This document shows positions 1 through 11,153 of a stretch of DNA of 64,000 nt, in pieces (position 1 is the first letter of the stretch; the number at the start of each line of letters is the position of its first letter). The DNA is from Phoronis australis (lineage: Eukaryota > Phoronida > Phoronidae). The notes beneath the pieces are model-generated. The model searched no databases and was not told the DNA's origin. It saw nothing but the letters and a program-made list of their open reading frames with translations. The DNA lies in NCBI GenBank assembly GCA_002633005.1, contig NMRA01000085.1, positions 851,252 through 915,251 of the forward strand. Direction: 5' to 3'. The position numbers were made by a program, and so were the translations under genes.

Positions 1-978
1 TCTGCGGATATTCTTGGATTTTGCATATTAAGTGATTTGTTATTCTTGGTGTCATTGCTGTAATTTTAGTTGAAAAAGTCTGCTGTTGAAACGTAGACTT
101 TTGTTGTAGTCCTTCCTGGCTATGTAATCACATTTTCTTTGGTTTTGTTTCATGATTTGGTAGTGATTTCTCTGTTTGTACATTCCATTTTGCTCCCTCA
201 GTTATCGCATAAGTGTCATAGACTGAGAACGATGCAAATAATGAATATATTATTAGCTTCATTTAGTTTTCACTGCATTGTATGCATGACACTTGATGAA
301 CTGATTTTTGAAATGTTTTTGGTTGTTAAGATTTTGATATTTCACTTTTGTTCACTTATTTTAAGGAACTAGTGTATTTTAGGAAGTGCATTTTATTTTC
401 TGCAATTAATCACTGTTAATGAAATGTTAATAGAAGTCTAGTTTGTTAAATCTTGATGAGAATCATTAAATTTGTTACTGTACTCCACTCTCGTTTTAGT
501 GAAAGTCGAAATTTTTGAATGTCTGTCCTATTGAAACTTATTTCTTTTAGAAAACTTCAGTTTTCAAAAGTTAGTTCCTTGAAAACTTATGTTCGGAAAA
601 CTTAGTTTTCAAAAACTTAAGTTTTGATGACTTATGTTTGTTGCTAAAAACTTGTTCCAAAACTTAAGTTTTTCAAAAACTTAAGTATTTTGGAACAAGT
701 TTTTTGGAACGAACTTAAGTTTTCAAAACTTAAGTTTTCAGAAAACTTAAGTTTTTGAAAAACTTAAGTTTTCAGAACTTAAGTTTTTGAAAAACTTAAG
801 TTTTCAGAACTTAAGTTTTGGAAAAACTAAGTTATGAAAACTTAAGTTCGTTCCAAAAAACTTGTTCCAAAATACTTAAGTTTTCGCCAAAAACTTAAGT
901 TTTCGGGAATGAAAACTTAAGTTTTTCAGACCAAAAACTTAAGTTTTTCGATGAAAACTTAAGTTCATTTTTGTAAGG
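1..978. mobile_element. 3' part of an AACTTAAGTTTT-cluster element (copy 1)
   Basis: Bases 1-620 are clearly similar to 5886-6480: both start near a TTCTTGGATT block, share a TGGTGTCATT block and continue in the same order. From about 540 to 975 the sequence becomes a dense, irregular cluster of the palindrome-like motif AAAACTTAAGTTTT, with spacers of a few bases. The cluster stops at a TTTTTGTAAGGG end, which is inverted relative to the CCCTTACAAAAA start of copy 2 near 4968. I infer a non-autonomous DNA transposon whose ends carry subterminal repeat clusters. The left part lies outside the window. No coding capacity is seen. Confidence 0.6.
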
Positions 979-1851
979 GCTCATTGCCTTTAGAACATTT
1001 CGCCTTTGGCTTTTTAGCAGTCTGTAATTAACTGTGTCGCATGACCATATGAAAATTTAGCAAAAGGGAAGGCATTTTAATAGCAAACTGAAACACGTGT
1101 AGCCTGGACCACACCATAGCAATTCCAGATTTTCGGACAGGGTTATTTTTCAGTCGTTCTGGGGATTCTTGAATTCGTGACTGCCGGTATTGGGTACATA
1201 AAGTAAAACAAAATACCTTCCAGGTCCTTATTTCAAAGGATAAAAAGCTGACCAACTTTGGAGTGATAGGCCTTCTAAACCTTTGTGTAAAAAGAATCGT
1301 ATTTTACAAATGTGAAATACATTGCTTAGTCTTTTTGAAAAGTATTCTGGATGGAGGTTCTGCTATAAGACATCTACAGCAAATATGTTTTTGCTGAAGA
1401 AAGATGATATTGAACAATTGATTATCTTCCTTACAGTTTTGCCAAATACAGCTGTTTGAATATCTATATATTTTACATTACACATATAATTCATTACCTA
1501 TTCTATCTCAAAATGACTTACAGAAGTAGTTCCACAACGGATGCTCTAATCTTCCAAGTTCATTCTTACAATAAGTACTTCGATCAGTTGGAAAGTTACA
1601 TGTACCACAGTTTCGCATTACGAAATTATTAGTTGGTAAGATTTTTGGTCCAATTACCTTTTGCAGCTATCTGAGTCTGACTGTTCAAGTACTAAAAACA
1701 GAGGTTTATAAACACAATTGCCATATGCTGCCATGGCTAACAAGGTAGCAACAGCAAGTCGATGGAGAGCAGCATAAAAACTAACACAGTCGAGGAGGAC
1801 ACACAAAGTTTGTTAACTCTAAGTACTACTATATTTATTTAACTCTAAGTA

Positions 1852-1852
<1 letters not shown>
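979..1852. other. Intergenic stretch, nothing supported
   Basis: Unique-looking AT-rich sequence. I see no exon-like open frame with splice sites, no RNA gene and no clear repeat. The longest reading frame is short and has no recognisable composition. Confidence 0.5.

Positions 1853-1886
<34 letters not shown>
1853..1886. repeat. (TA)n microsatellite
   Basis: An almost uninterrupted run of alternating T and A. Confidence 0.95.
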
Positions 1887-1889
<3 letters not shown>

Positions 1890-2423
1890 TAGAAATATGT
1901 GTGGGTTGTGAGTGCAAAACAACAACAATATTGAGAGTTCCGGTGCTTTCATCCAACTCATAAACATGAATGGAGCCTGGACAGCAGTTTGGCATGTAGC
2001 GTTTCACTATGAGTGGACACTGTTCAGTGACATAGTAAACAACAACACAAGATGTCCGGAATTGTTATATAACATAAACTGTTTTGTTGGGACAGTTGTA
2101 CGTCATAGGAAATCATGAAACTTGCACTCAAATAACTTCATGAGAATTCACGACACATATTTTTCCATCTTCATCATTTTGGTTTTTTGAAATAAAGTTG
2201 AAAATATCTACCCCATCCATGTGGAAATTACATGCATAACGAGAGTTGAACAGCAAACAACCATTATCAGAAACAGCAAAACAAAGAAAGTATTGGGGGA
2301 AACAAATGCAAATACAGGAATGAGGTCAAAGGTCAATGTAACAACCTACAAACCATTCATTTGAGCACTAATAAACTCTTATTCCAATTCTAGCTCAGAT
2401 TAGCTTCCATGTCACCGGTACTT

Positions 2424-3803
2424 CTACGCGTATAAACCAAAATCTGGACAGTTAATGTTGTATTTCTTGGCTGTTTTTTCGACATTCTTTACCAATGAAA
2501 TGTCAAAAGGGAAAGTCTTATTTTTAATGAAGGGGACTAGCATGCGATCGTTCTCTTCAATCATCTTCTTGCACTTTTCCAATGCATCCTTTCCTTTACA
2601 CAATGACTCCGAGCTGTAGGAAAATTCTTCTACGAAAATATTGTCTTTAAATTTATCACAAACTTTTTTTTCATTGCCGTAGACGTGTTTGTATAGTTTG
2701 CAATACGACTTTTGCGTTACCTCTAAGTAATCTGTGCCTGGCTTGGCATTTATCCCATCGTGGTGACCCCAGTGAATAGCCTGGTGAAGTTTCCATGTGG
2801 TTTCTTCAGGTTTCACGTTAAAAATTTTTTTATGCCTGACATTGTAATATTTCAGAAACGCTGGCTCAACTAAATCCAAATGCCAGTAGTACCTATCGTG
2901 CTCATAATACCAAGCGTAATTACACAATATGTTAACAGGACTTAATATATTCGTTTCATACATTTCATAAAACGCTTCGTCGAACGACTTGGTATTAAAT
3001 CGCTTCATAGCAAAGTTGCGAAAGTTTGAAAAAGTGTCTCTCCAAAAGTATGTTGGGAAGTACGTCATGCAGTCCGCCACAGCCGGATATCCGATTGCTA
3101 TGAATACTGTTTCAAACCACTGTTTTACCCAACCATACTTCATTCTGTTGGATGTACCATAAGCTACGACACGTCCGTTCCGTATAACATCATGTGGCAT
3201 CGCTGGACTTATGAACACAACGTCTGAATCGAGCCACCCAACAACTTCTTTTGACGTATACCTATCCATAAAGAAACTGCTATAAAGCTGTCTTTTATAA
3301 CCGAAGTCGTGATGGTTTGGATCAGGGCATGCCTTCAGCTTGTCAGGATTCTCTGGAAGGGGCTCGTACTGCACGACCACTCGGACAAAGTCGAACTTCT
3401 CTTTTGTGAACATTTCTCCCATCTGGTGGTCCTTTTTGCTTTCATCATCCATGATAACCACAATCGTTTCTCCGTAAATAGGAGACCAATAGAGCACCAG
3501 TGTTCGCATAACCATACAGAGGAACCGTGCTATGAGATTTTTACCAACTGCATTCTCTGTCGACACTCGTAACATTAACTCCACTCGAGGGTTAACTTTT
3601 CGATGAGGTTGCAGATCTTCAGTCTTAATCCGTTTGGTGCTGTTTGGCGTATTTCCCTTCCGCATGTTTGGCGTATTTCCCTTCCACACATGTCTCACTT
3701 GTGTTCCTACCTCCATATCCCGTGTGCCATAAAGTAGAATAAGTGACGTGAAGAATATGATGAAGACGCATACCACCGCAACTGCTACCCTTTTAGCCGC
3801 CAT
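2424..3803 (-). CDS. Putative type II membrane glycosyltransferase-like protein (459 aa)
   Basis: This is an uninterrupted 459-codon frame, by far the longest in the window. Residues 6-26 form one hydrophobic segment after a short basic N-terminus (MAAKR), the layout of a Golgi type II signal anchor. Residues 35-75 look like a stem and contain a tandem GNTPN duplication. The likely lumenal domain follows. GWLDSDVVFIS at about 189-199 contains a DSD triplet (192-194) at the end of a hydrophobic strand, as in the metal- and nucleotide-sugar-binding DxD motif of GT-A glycosyltransferases. Possible N-glycosylation sites are NST (54) and NKT (428), and many cysteines lie in the second half. The start is supported because, read on the minus strand, a typical acceptor (TTGTTGCAG) ends five bases before the ATG, so a 5' UTR exon probably lies upstream. 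I do not recognise the exact family or substrate. Glycosyl transfer is inferred from the topology and the DSD motif only. Confidence 0.8.
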   Translation of the reverse strand: MAAKRVAVAVVCVFIIFFTSLILLYGTRDMEVGTQVRHVWKGNTPNMRKGNTPNSTKRIKTEDLQPHRKVNPRVELMLRVSTENAVGKNLIARFLCMVMRTLVLYWSPIYGETIVVIMDDESKKDHQMGEMFTKEKFDFVRVVVQYEPLPENPDKLKACPDPNHHDFGYKRQLYSSFFMDRYTSKEVVGWLDSDVVFISPAMPHDVIRNGRVVAYGTSNRMKYGWVKQWFETVFIAIGYPAVADCMTYFPTYFWRDTFSNFRNFAMKRFNTKSFDEAFYEMYETNILSPVNILCNYAWYYEHDRYYWHLDLVEPAFLKYYNVRHKKIFNVKPEETTWKLHQAIHWGHHDGINAKPGTDYLEVTQKSYCKLYKHVYGNEKKVCDKFKDNIFVEEFSYSSESLCKGKDALEKCKKMIEENDRMLVPFIKNKTFPFDISLVKNVEKTAKKYNINCPDFGLYA

Positions 3804-3830
3804 TGGACCTGCAACAATTATAACGATATA
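3804..3830 (-). promoter_or_regulatory. Probable splice acceptor just upstream of the coding start
   Basis: On the minus strand a pyrimidine-containing stretch ending TTGTTGCAG lies directly before GTCCAATGG. This is a good 3' splice site and suggests an intron in the 5' UTR of the glycosyltransferase-like gene. The upstream exon was not identified. Confidence 0.5.
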
Positions 3831-4967
3831 AATGTTTCACCACAGATATTCTTACAGAACATTGGGCGCAGCTCCAGTGATTTTATATTGTTAATTAGGG
3901 TAGTAACTTTTCATTTTTCGTGTGTGGCGAGATATATCTTCGAGTGTTGATAATTAGATTCCTCACATTTTAAGTAGCCCGCATTGTGTGGAAAATCAGA
4001 TTGCATGCCCTTTATATTTGCATGGTATACTTTGTTAAGGTTATCTCAAACCAAATTTAGGGGCCCCCATTGTAACTCGTATATCACAAAAACTAAGCTT
4101 TTTCAACTAGTAAAGGTATATTTTTTGAAAGAAAAGAGATCAGGAAATATAAAAATGTTTTGTATTTATGTACCATAATTATTATAATGTTAACACGTTC
4201 ATTGCAAAATAACCCCTCGGTCGATTTCAATGAAACATTTTTAAATGAAAACTTCAAGCAGCTGTTACCTCAAAAACAATGTTAGGAATTTCCGATTAGT
4301 TTTTTCGTTTGGTTTCAAATTAATTCGCAAAACATAAGATATTTTTGTAAAAATAGAACTCGTACTCGCCTCTGTTACATCACACAAAAACTAGGCCTTT
4401 ATATTGAAAATGCAAAAGAGTTGTTTTGTTTAGATTGATGAGTAAATATTTAGTTTGGAAAGTTTCAGAGAAATCCACCAAGTCGTTTTCGAGAACTCGT
4501 GTTCCTAATTTCAAAAAATGTAGATTTGCCGAAGCCGAGAAAAGGCCGATTAAACTAGAACGAGTGAAAATCTTTCGGTTAATTATTCGGTGAAAACTTT
4601 TTTTTTGGTAAATATAACCTTTACATGCCTTAACTAAGTCAGGTATTTCAACATTCACTCGCAATGTCAACTGGATTTGCAGTGCGCAATTAACTTAATC
4701 ATCATTAAAACGTACCGTTCCCAGCCACAACGTGGAATCAACTTTTGCTGTTCTTTGACCTACTTTTAAGTTCATTGTTATACACATACATGTAGTCTGT
4801 ACACATCACGTGCCGGGAGGCTGATACGAAACCAAGTAAGAAATGGGTAGCAAATATTGAGTTGGTGGTTAAAGCAGGAGATCGAAACAGCGAAATGTCA
4901 ATTATTGAATTAAGGAATTTGGGTGAAAAATTATCTCTTTTCACAACTTGCTGTGTTCATGACCACC
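3831..4967. other. Upstream intergenic region, nothing supported except one inverted short repeat
   Basis: AT-rich sequence without convincing coding. The 19-base string GTTAAGGTTATCTCAAACC near 4035 recurs inverted near 7038, so the two may be ends of a larger inserted block. Otherwise I see no structure. Confidence 0.4.
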
Positions 4968-6640
4968 CTTACAAAAATTAATTGAAGTTATTCGATGAAA
5001 ACTTACGTTTTTGGCCAAAAACTTAAGTTTTTGGAAAATAACTTGTTTTTTTGAGTGAAAAACTTAAGTTTTTAAAAGGAACTTAAGTTTTAGTTTTTCG
5101 TCACCATCATAAGAGCTTAAGTTTTTCAGAAAAAAGTCTTTTTCAAGTATAAAATTAAAATTTCCACAAACTTAAGTTTGAAGTAATAACTTTTAAGTTT
5201 TTCGTACAATCAAAACTTGAGTTTTTCTGATAATTTGAGTTCATCACAAAACATGAGTCTTTCGAATTATAAAAATTTAAGTTTTCTTGACATGTTCAGT
5301 TTTTCTAACTTACGTTTTTCCAATTATGAAAAACTTAAGAAGTCAGGAAAACTTAAGTTTTTCATGTATGGAAAACTAGTTTTCTGAAAACTATAAGATT
5401 TCTATGTTATCAAAATTTACGCTTCAAGTTTTGAAAATTTGAATATTGTGAGATATTTTATTTTTATTGTTCGAAGCTTTTTTTTCAATTTTTTCAACAA
5501 AAAATTCTTGTTTGCTTTCGCAAAACCCATCATTTAATTAAAATGCATGCATGTAAATTGACAAATTCGTTGCCCTGAATGTTTCTTTCGCAAGAAACAC
5601 TTCGCAAGTTGAGTGTATTGGCATGGTTGTGTGTGCTTATGTCTTTGTGTTCGTAGTAATTCTTGGTAGCTCCTTATTTTGAAATCTCATTTCATTAAAG
5701 GTCAACAATTTGCAAGATTCACTTGCCTGGTTCTCAAAATTAGGATTCACCATTGATGACCAAAGTACATGTAACTATTGTATTGATCTGAAAAAATTTT
5801 CGTCATTTAGTTTTCACTACCTGTTGTGACCCTTGCCGACAAACTTTCAGTTACCTGTTATATTTAATTTTATGCTCTTGTCTCTGGGGAGATTCTTGGA
5901 TTCTGCATATTTCGTGATTTGCTATTCCTGGTGTCATTGGTGTAATTTAGTAAAAAAAACGTCTTTGCTGGTTAAGCATTGGCTTTTGTTGTAGTACTTT
6001 CTAGCCATGTCATCACTTTTTTCATTGATATTTTCATGATTTGGTAGTGATTACTCTATATCGATTCCATTTCGACCCCTCAATTGTCGCATATTCTCAT
6101 AGAATGACGAATATGCATGTGTGAATATATTATTAGCCTGATTTAGTTTTCACTGCATTGTATTTATTACTGATTTTTGAAATATTTCTGGTTTTTGAGG
6201 TCCTTGTATTTCACATATGCCCACGTCACTTATTTTAAGGAACTAGTGTATTTTGAGCATGGCTATTTTATTTTCTGCAATTAATCACTGTTAATGAATT
6301 GTTAAGAGAACTCTATTGTTGTTAAATGATGCATGAAAGTCATTAAATTTGTTATGACTGTACTCCACTCTTGTTTAACTTAGTGAAAATGGAGTTTTCT
6401 GAAACTTATTGCTCTTGGAAAACTTCAGTTTTCAAAAGTTAATTTATTGAAAACTTAAGTTCTGATAATTTAAAGATTTCAAAAACTTAAATTTTGATAA
6501 TTTGAGATTGTTCCAAGAAACTTGTTCAAAAATACTTAAGTTTTTGAAAAAAAACTTAAGTTTCTGAAACTTAAGCTTCAAAAATTTGTTCCAAAATACT
6601 TAAGTTTTCGTGATTGTTCATTTTTATGCACAGAGGCGTT
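4968..6640. mobile_element. AACTTAAGTTTT-cluster element (copy 2)
   Basis: The element starts at CCCTTACAAAAA (about 4968), followed by a cluster of AACTTAAGTTTT motifs to about 5390, a 1-kb interior without a long reading frame, and a second, more degenerate cluster from about 6400 to 6610. The interior from 5886 matches the window start. Both clusters contain the same near-palindromic motif, so the ends are long imperfect inverted repeats. I infer a non-autonomous DNA transposon and see no transposase. The right terminus is less clear than in copy 1. Confidence 0.6.
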
Positions 6641-7104
6641 AGGCGACTCATTTCATTCGTTCTCAACGGTCGTATGCACATAGACGCACAACTCCCTCAA
6701 GATCAGAACTACGTTTTCGTTTTTTCTTTCCTCCTCGGCACCATTCTATCATAAATACACCTCGTTGACTCGATATTTTGGCGACTCGGTGAATGAAAGG
6801 ACTGGGAGTACATATGAAGCTGTTCTGTACCTGGCGGGAGATTCGATTTGAATGGACGCCCTGTATGTTTGACCTCGTATAAGTAGCAAATAAATATCTA
6901 TGCGGTTGTGCGGTTCCAAGGTGGTTCTTCTAAATCTTTTTTTCTCGCTGCACGGTATATATTTCCCTGAAAATGAAGACAGATATTTTGCTAAACACAT
7001 GTAAAATATTGTAAAAATGGCAAATTTTTGTGAATAAGGTTTGAGATAACCTTAACGTTGAGAATGGGGGAGCTCATGGGCCTGGTTGTACTCACAGTCG
7101 TAAG

Positions 7105-7219
7105 CCCGGGTAGAAAAATCTAGGCGATATCAAGTGCTCTCGTTTAAAATACATGGCAATAGCTCGCGTAATCTCGCGAAGTCTTGATTTTCAAGCGAGG
7201 TCCTAGCGTTATTGAAGGA
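7105..7219. mobile_element. Short TIR element, MITE family A (degenerate copy)
   Basis: It aligns along its length with the reverse complement of 16683-16810. It shares the CGCGAAGTCTTG core and the terminal block AGCGAGGTCCTAGCGTTA. The left terminus has decayed. Confidence 0.6.
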
Positions 7220-7760
7220 TCCCCTGGTCTCAGCTAAGACCATCGTGTCTTGAAATTATATCGGCAACTACTACTCATTATCGTAGTAACGAAGGTTGGT
7301 GTTCAGCTTGAATTTTCCGTTTAAAGGCTGTTTTTAACTAGTTTAATGTTTGTAACGAATCAGGGAATTTCTGTCAATGTTAAAGTCCTAGATTTAAAAA
7401 CATAATGGCTATCATGCGACTGTGTACGTATAGTAGAGAAGTCATTTATTGCAAGGAACTGATACCCTGTTCACACGCTGACAAAAAGCAACCGTTTTCG
7501 CTATCACTTTCGCTAGGAGCCAGTAAAGTGAACGGTCGAAATGGTCACTTTTGCTTTTTCTGGAGGTTTGAGTTACCTTAAAGCCACTCGGCCAAATCAC
7601 AATCAAGGTGCCCACTTTTGGTGAAAAATGAAGGTTGTCATATAACTGTAAAAGCTGGGTTATTTTCAAGTACCATCATTCCAAGTTTGTAATCTAAAAT
7701 ATTTTTGCACAAGAACCGCCGAATAAATTTTTATGGCCTAATGCATCGCAGTTGTATAAA
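7220..7760. other. Intergenic stretch, nothing supported
   Basis: No convincing exon, RNA gene or repeat was found here. Confidence 0.4.
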
Positions 7761-7762
7761 AG

Positions 7763-9368
7763 GGTACGTACACTACAACTTGTTGTCACAGGCCACTTCT
7801 ATCATGTAAAAATTCATAAGGCAGCTGTTAATTTAATAAGTTTTTGATTAAATTGAAGAAGTATCACATACTAAAATAAAAAAGTTATTACCGTGCTGAT
7901 CAAGTTGTTCTAGATGATGATACATTGCATATCTTAACACAGTATAATGAGAACTTCCTTCTCCTGCAATATGATTCTTACAAAAAGAAAATGACAAGTA
8001 ACAACTTTTTCAAAAACTTTAGTGGTGCTATTTGCCTAGTTTTCAATACATTCACCAGTTGGTCAAAATAGTTAAAGCAATGCTAGGCCCAATGTTCCAC
8101 CAATTGTAAAGAGTAAAAATGGTAATAGTTGGGGGGGGGGGTACGTACAATACGCAAATTTAATCAACGTCAAATTTTGACTAAGTTACAAATGTATGGG
8201 ATGGTCTCGAGTTTTGTGCTGCCTCTACTTGTTGGTTTGTTGCAAGTTGAAGTTGTCTTGAGAGACAGAGAACAACCTGCCTCTGCAACATCAGTTGTCA
8301 CATGACGTGTCTTCTAGGATTTTCAGTACTAGTCAAGTCCTGTGTGGCGTTTTATTGTCCACAAATTTGATAATATCCATTGTTTTTTGTCAGACTGTAT
8401 TCATTTTGAAAATATCAGTATTGTTCATGAGAACAGCAGCTGCATGTAAAAAATCTTGTTCGCAATACTTTATACCACAGAGGTTGAAGGTACGTACACT
8501 ACACAGGGATACGTACACTACATTTCAATGACTTTTCAGGTTTATAAAAAATAATTAAAATCTACTGAGAGTTAATTCATTTACCAATATTCAAAGAGAA
8601 CAAATAAAAAGTGCAGCATGCAGTCATGTGCATATCTGTCTGTCATTCTTTGAAAACAGGCACATGTTAAAGTATAGGGATACGTACACTACATAAATGC
8701 AAATATTTCACTCAAAACAAATGTATTTGTAATTAACACCCTTTTAACCTAGCATTTATAATGGCGGAAGCTGTCTGTGACAACTGTTGCTTACTTACCG
8801 TGTAATATTTTTGTTTCGTGGTATTTATTCACATGGGGGTACGTACACTACACGGGTACGTACACTACATTTCAAGTGACATGTCAAGTTTGTAACTAAA
8901 TACTAAGAATCTATTGAGAGTTAGTTGATTTACTAAATCAAGTCAAAGAGAAAAAATAAAAAGCATAGCATTCATGTGCACATCTGCCATACTTTGAAAA
9001 TGGCACAAATTAAAATATGGGGATACGTACTCTACACAATTGGTAATATTTCACTCAAAACAATTGTTTTGGCAATAAACACTCTTTTAACCTAACATTT
9101 TTAAAGAAGGAAACTGTCTATGATCAATGTTGCTCACTTACCAAGTGATATTTTAATTTCATGGCATTTGTAAACATGGGGGTACGTACACTACAAAAGG
9201 GGTACGTACACTACATCACTATTTCTGCATCACATGGTAACATAATGTTGCATGGCCATTTATTTTTCTTTGATGATAATAAGCACCATAATGTTATTAA
9301 AAGGCAAAAATTTCATTTGCAATGACCATTTGTATTACTGAATTCCACATGGGGGTACGTACACTATA
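7763..9368. repeat. Tandem array, about 345-bp unit, with GTACGTACACTACA boxes
   Basis: The motif GTACGTACACTACA (or a one-base variant) occurs near 7765, 8142, 8490, 8511, 8681, 8841, 8857, 9023, 9183, 9203 and 9356. From 8490 onward it appears as a close pair followed by a single copy, and this triplet repeats with a period near 345 bp (pairs near 8490, 8841 and 9183; singles near 8681, 9023 and 9356). The sequence between boxes is also conserved between units, for example TCACTCAAAACAA and the block around CTTTTAACCTA. This is a higher-order tandem repeat, with stray boxes upstream. Confidence 0.85.
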
Positions 9369-9369
9369 T

Positions 9370-10014
9370 TTTGTTAGCCTTTTTGCCCCATTTTCAACAT
9401 AGCAGAACCCATTCAATATCCAAACTTTTGGTTTGTTTAGATATTGAATAATTTGCTGTGTTGCCTAGGCTAACATATTCTGCAATTCGTTTTATTACAG
9501 ACTGTGAACTTTAGTTAGAAACACAGAATTTACATATTTCGTAACGAGTGCCTGTTTTATGATGAACTCTACCATTTCTCAGTGATTAAGCACAACTTCG
9601 TCTAAGTGATTCTGAAAGTGACTCAAGTAATTCCCCGTCATATCAAAACAATTGATTGCTCGATAAAATAAATTTCTTTTCTACTCTTGACAGTTGAAAA
9701 TTGTTAAAATGGCCACTCGTAACGCTAAAAATGCATGAAATTCATAGACAAAAACATGCATAAATTTCTCAAACATTGTCCGATTTTGATGATTCTTTTT
9801 TTAATTTGCACAACTAAATAACTCTTTGCATAATGAGATGCAGTTAGCATCTGGTAAGTAGCCAAAAATTATTTTAGACCGTAACACAGTCAACTCTCGA
9901 TTATGCATCTTGATTGTGATTTAGCCGACTGCGTTTTCGCTAGCCGCATTTTTGTGACCAGATCGCTCACGTTTTCTCCACACATTACAATGAGCTTAGC
10001 AAACTACGCATCAG
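9370..10014. other. Intergenic stretch with one small hairpin
   Basis: Near 9410-9450 an ATTCAATATC block is followed after a short loop by GATATTGAAT. Nothing else stands out. Confidence 0.4.
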
Positions 10015-11030
10015 GTTAAACGAAAATCGTTTAATCACTACATCTCAGTGTGACACGGAGCACTTTGGCTCTGAAATTGAAATGTCCAAAGCCAAAAAAA
10101 TTACTATGTAACGGAGAGATTATTAAATCTGTCTCGTCTACTAAATATATTGGAGTTCACTTTGAACTGAGCCGCTGTCATGTGAAATGACTGCTGAAAA
10201 TATTCTTAAGAAGGCTAAGTCCAGACTTAAATTTTTATATCGCCAGTGTAACTATTTAAAAGTCGTTACTCAACGTATGTTAGTTCTGGCTCTGCAGCAG
10301 TTATTAGTTAGTTTGTTATTGTTGTGGCACATCCGGCTGTGCGACACCTGTTGAGAAGTCTGCTTCGACCGCCATTGTATTACAAGTTTGCGTCTGATTA
10401 CAGTTACATATTTCGATGCACTTTGGTGTTCGTTTATCCACTGGCGTTTCCGCTACGCTTGCTGTTAATGGTATTCAGGATTGTCCAAAACAAAAAAGGT
10501 AAGTTACAGCGCTTTCAAAATAAAATTATTAGGTTCCTGCTGAACCTTTATACTAGAATACATATTGGAGCAACCGAATTCCTACAGTATACCCTTTCCT
10601 TCGCGAACTACTTTTTTTATTAAACTTCGCTTGATGTATATCATTTTCCATGCCTCCGCTCCGCCATACTTGCTCCACAATAGCTCTCGCATATCACATA
10701 GATACAACACTCGCAATTGTGTTGGCTCGCTCCAAACTCTTTTTTGTAAATCTTTCGGTCAGGCGCCATTTCATTACAGCGGAACTTGGAATGAACTCTC
10801 CATCACCGTAAAAAATACTCAATCCCCAAATTCTTATAAACCCCTTACCACTGTCTTTTTATTCAGTAAATCATATAGTGCTGAAAATAATGTGTATGTC
10901 TATTATTGATTTTTACCTCAAATTTCCCGTATGTGTTCTTTTTTAAATTTTTTATTCTCCCAGTTCAACATAAGTAAGGACAAAGGTCTGGGATTCCCTT
11001 GCCTTACTTTACAATTCAATGAAATTAAAG
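10015..11030 (+). mobile_element. 5'-truncated, frameshifted non-LTR retrotransposon (LINE), RT C-terminal part
   Basis: Conceptual translation gives LINE reverse-transcriptase tail motifs spread over several frames: a KKAKSRLKFLYRQ block near 10210-10245, KLQRFQNKIIRFLLNL near 10504-10550, then an open 115-codon frame (10565-10909) containing FHASAPPYLLHNSS and FHYSGTWNELS. This order is typical of the end of jockey/CR1-type LINE ORF2. Stops and at least two frame changes show it is dead. A related fragment lies at 23131-23335. Confidence 0.75.
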
Positions 11031-11153
11031 TTTACTGTATGTATATTTGAACCGGATTTTAGAAATACATTTAAAAAAATAAAAAATACAAGACAGTGTA
11101 ATAGTATATGGCTCTGAAAAGGGGAGAGATTATTTTGGAATGATAAAATATCT

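Noticed and set aside
7763-9368. CRISPR-like regularly spaced repeats
   Set aside because: The boxes are short, occur in pairs with unequal spacing and belong to larger homologous units. The DNA is animal. It is a tandem satellite, not a CRISPR array.
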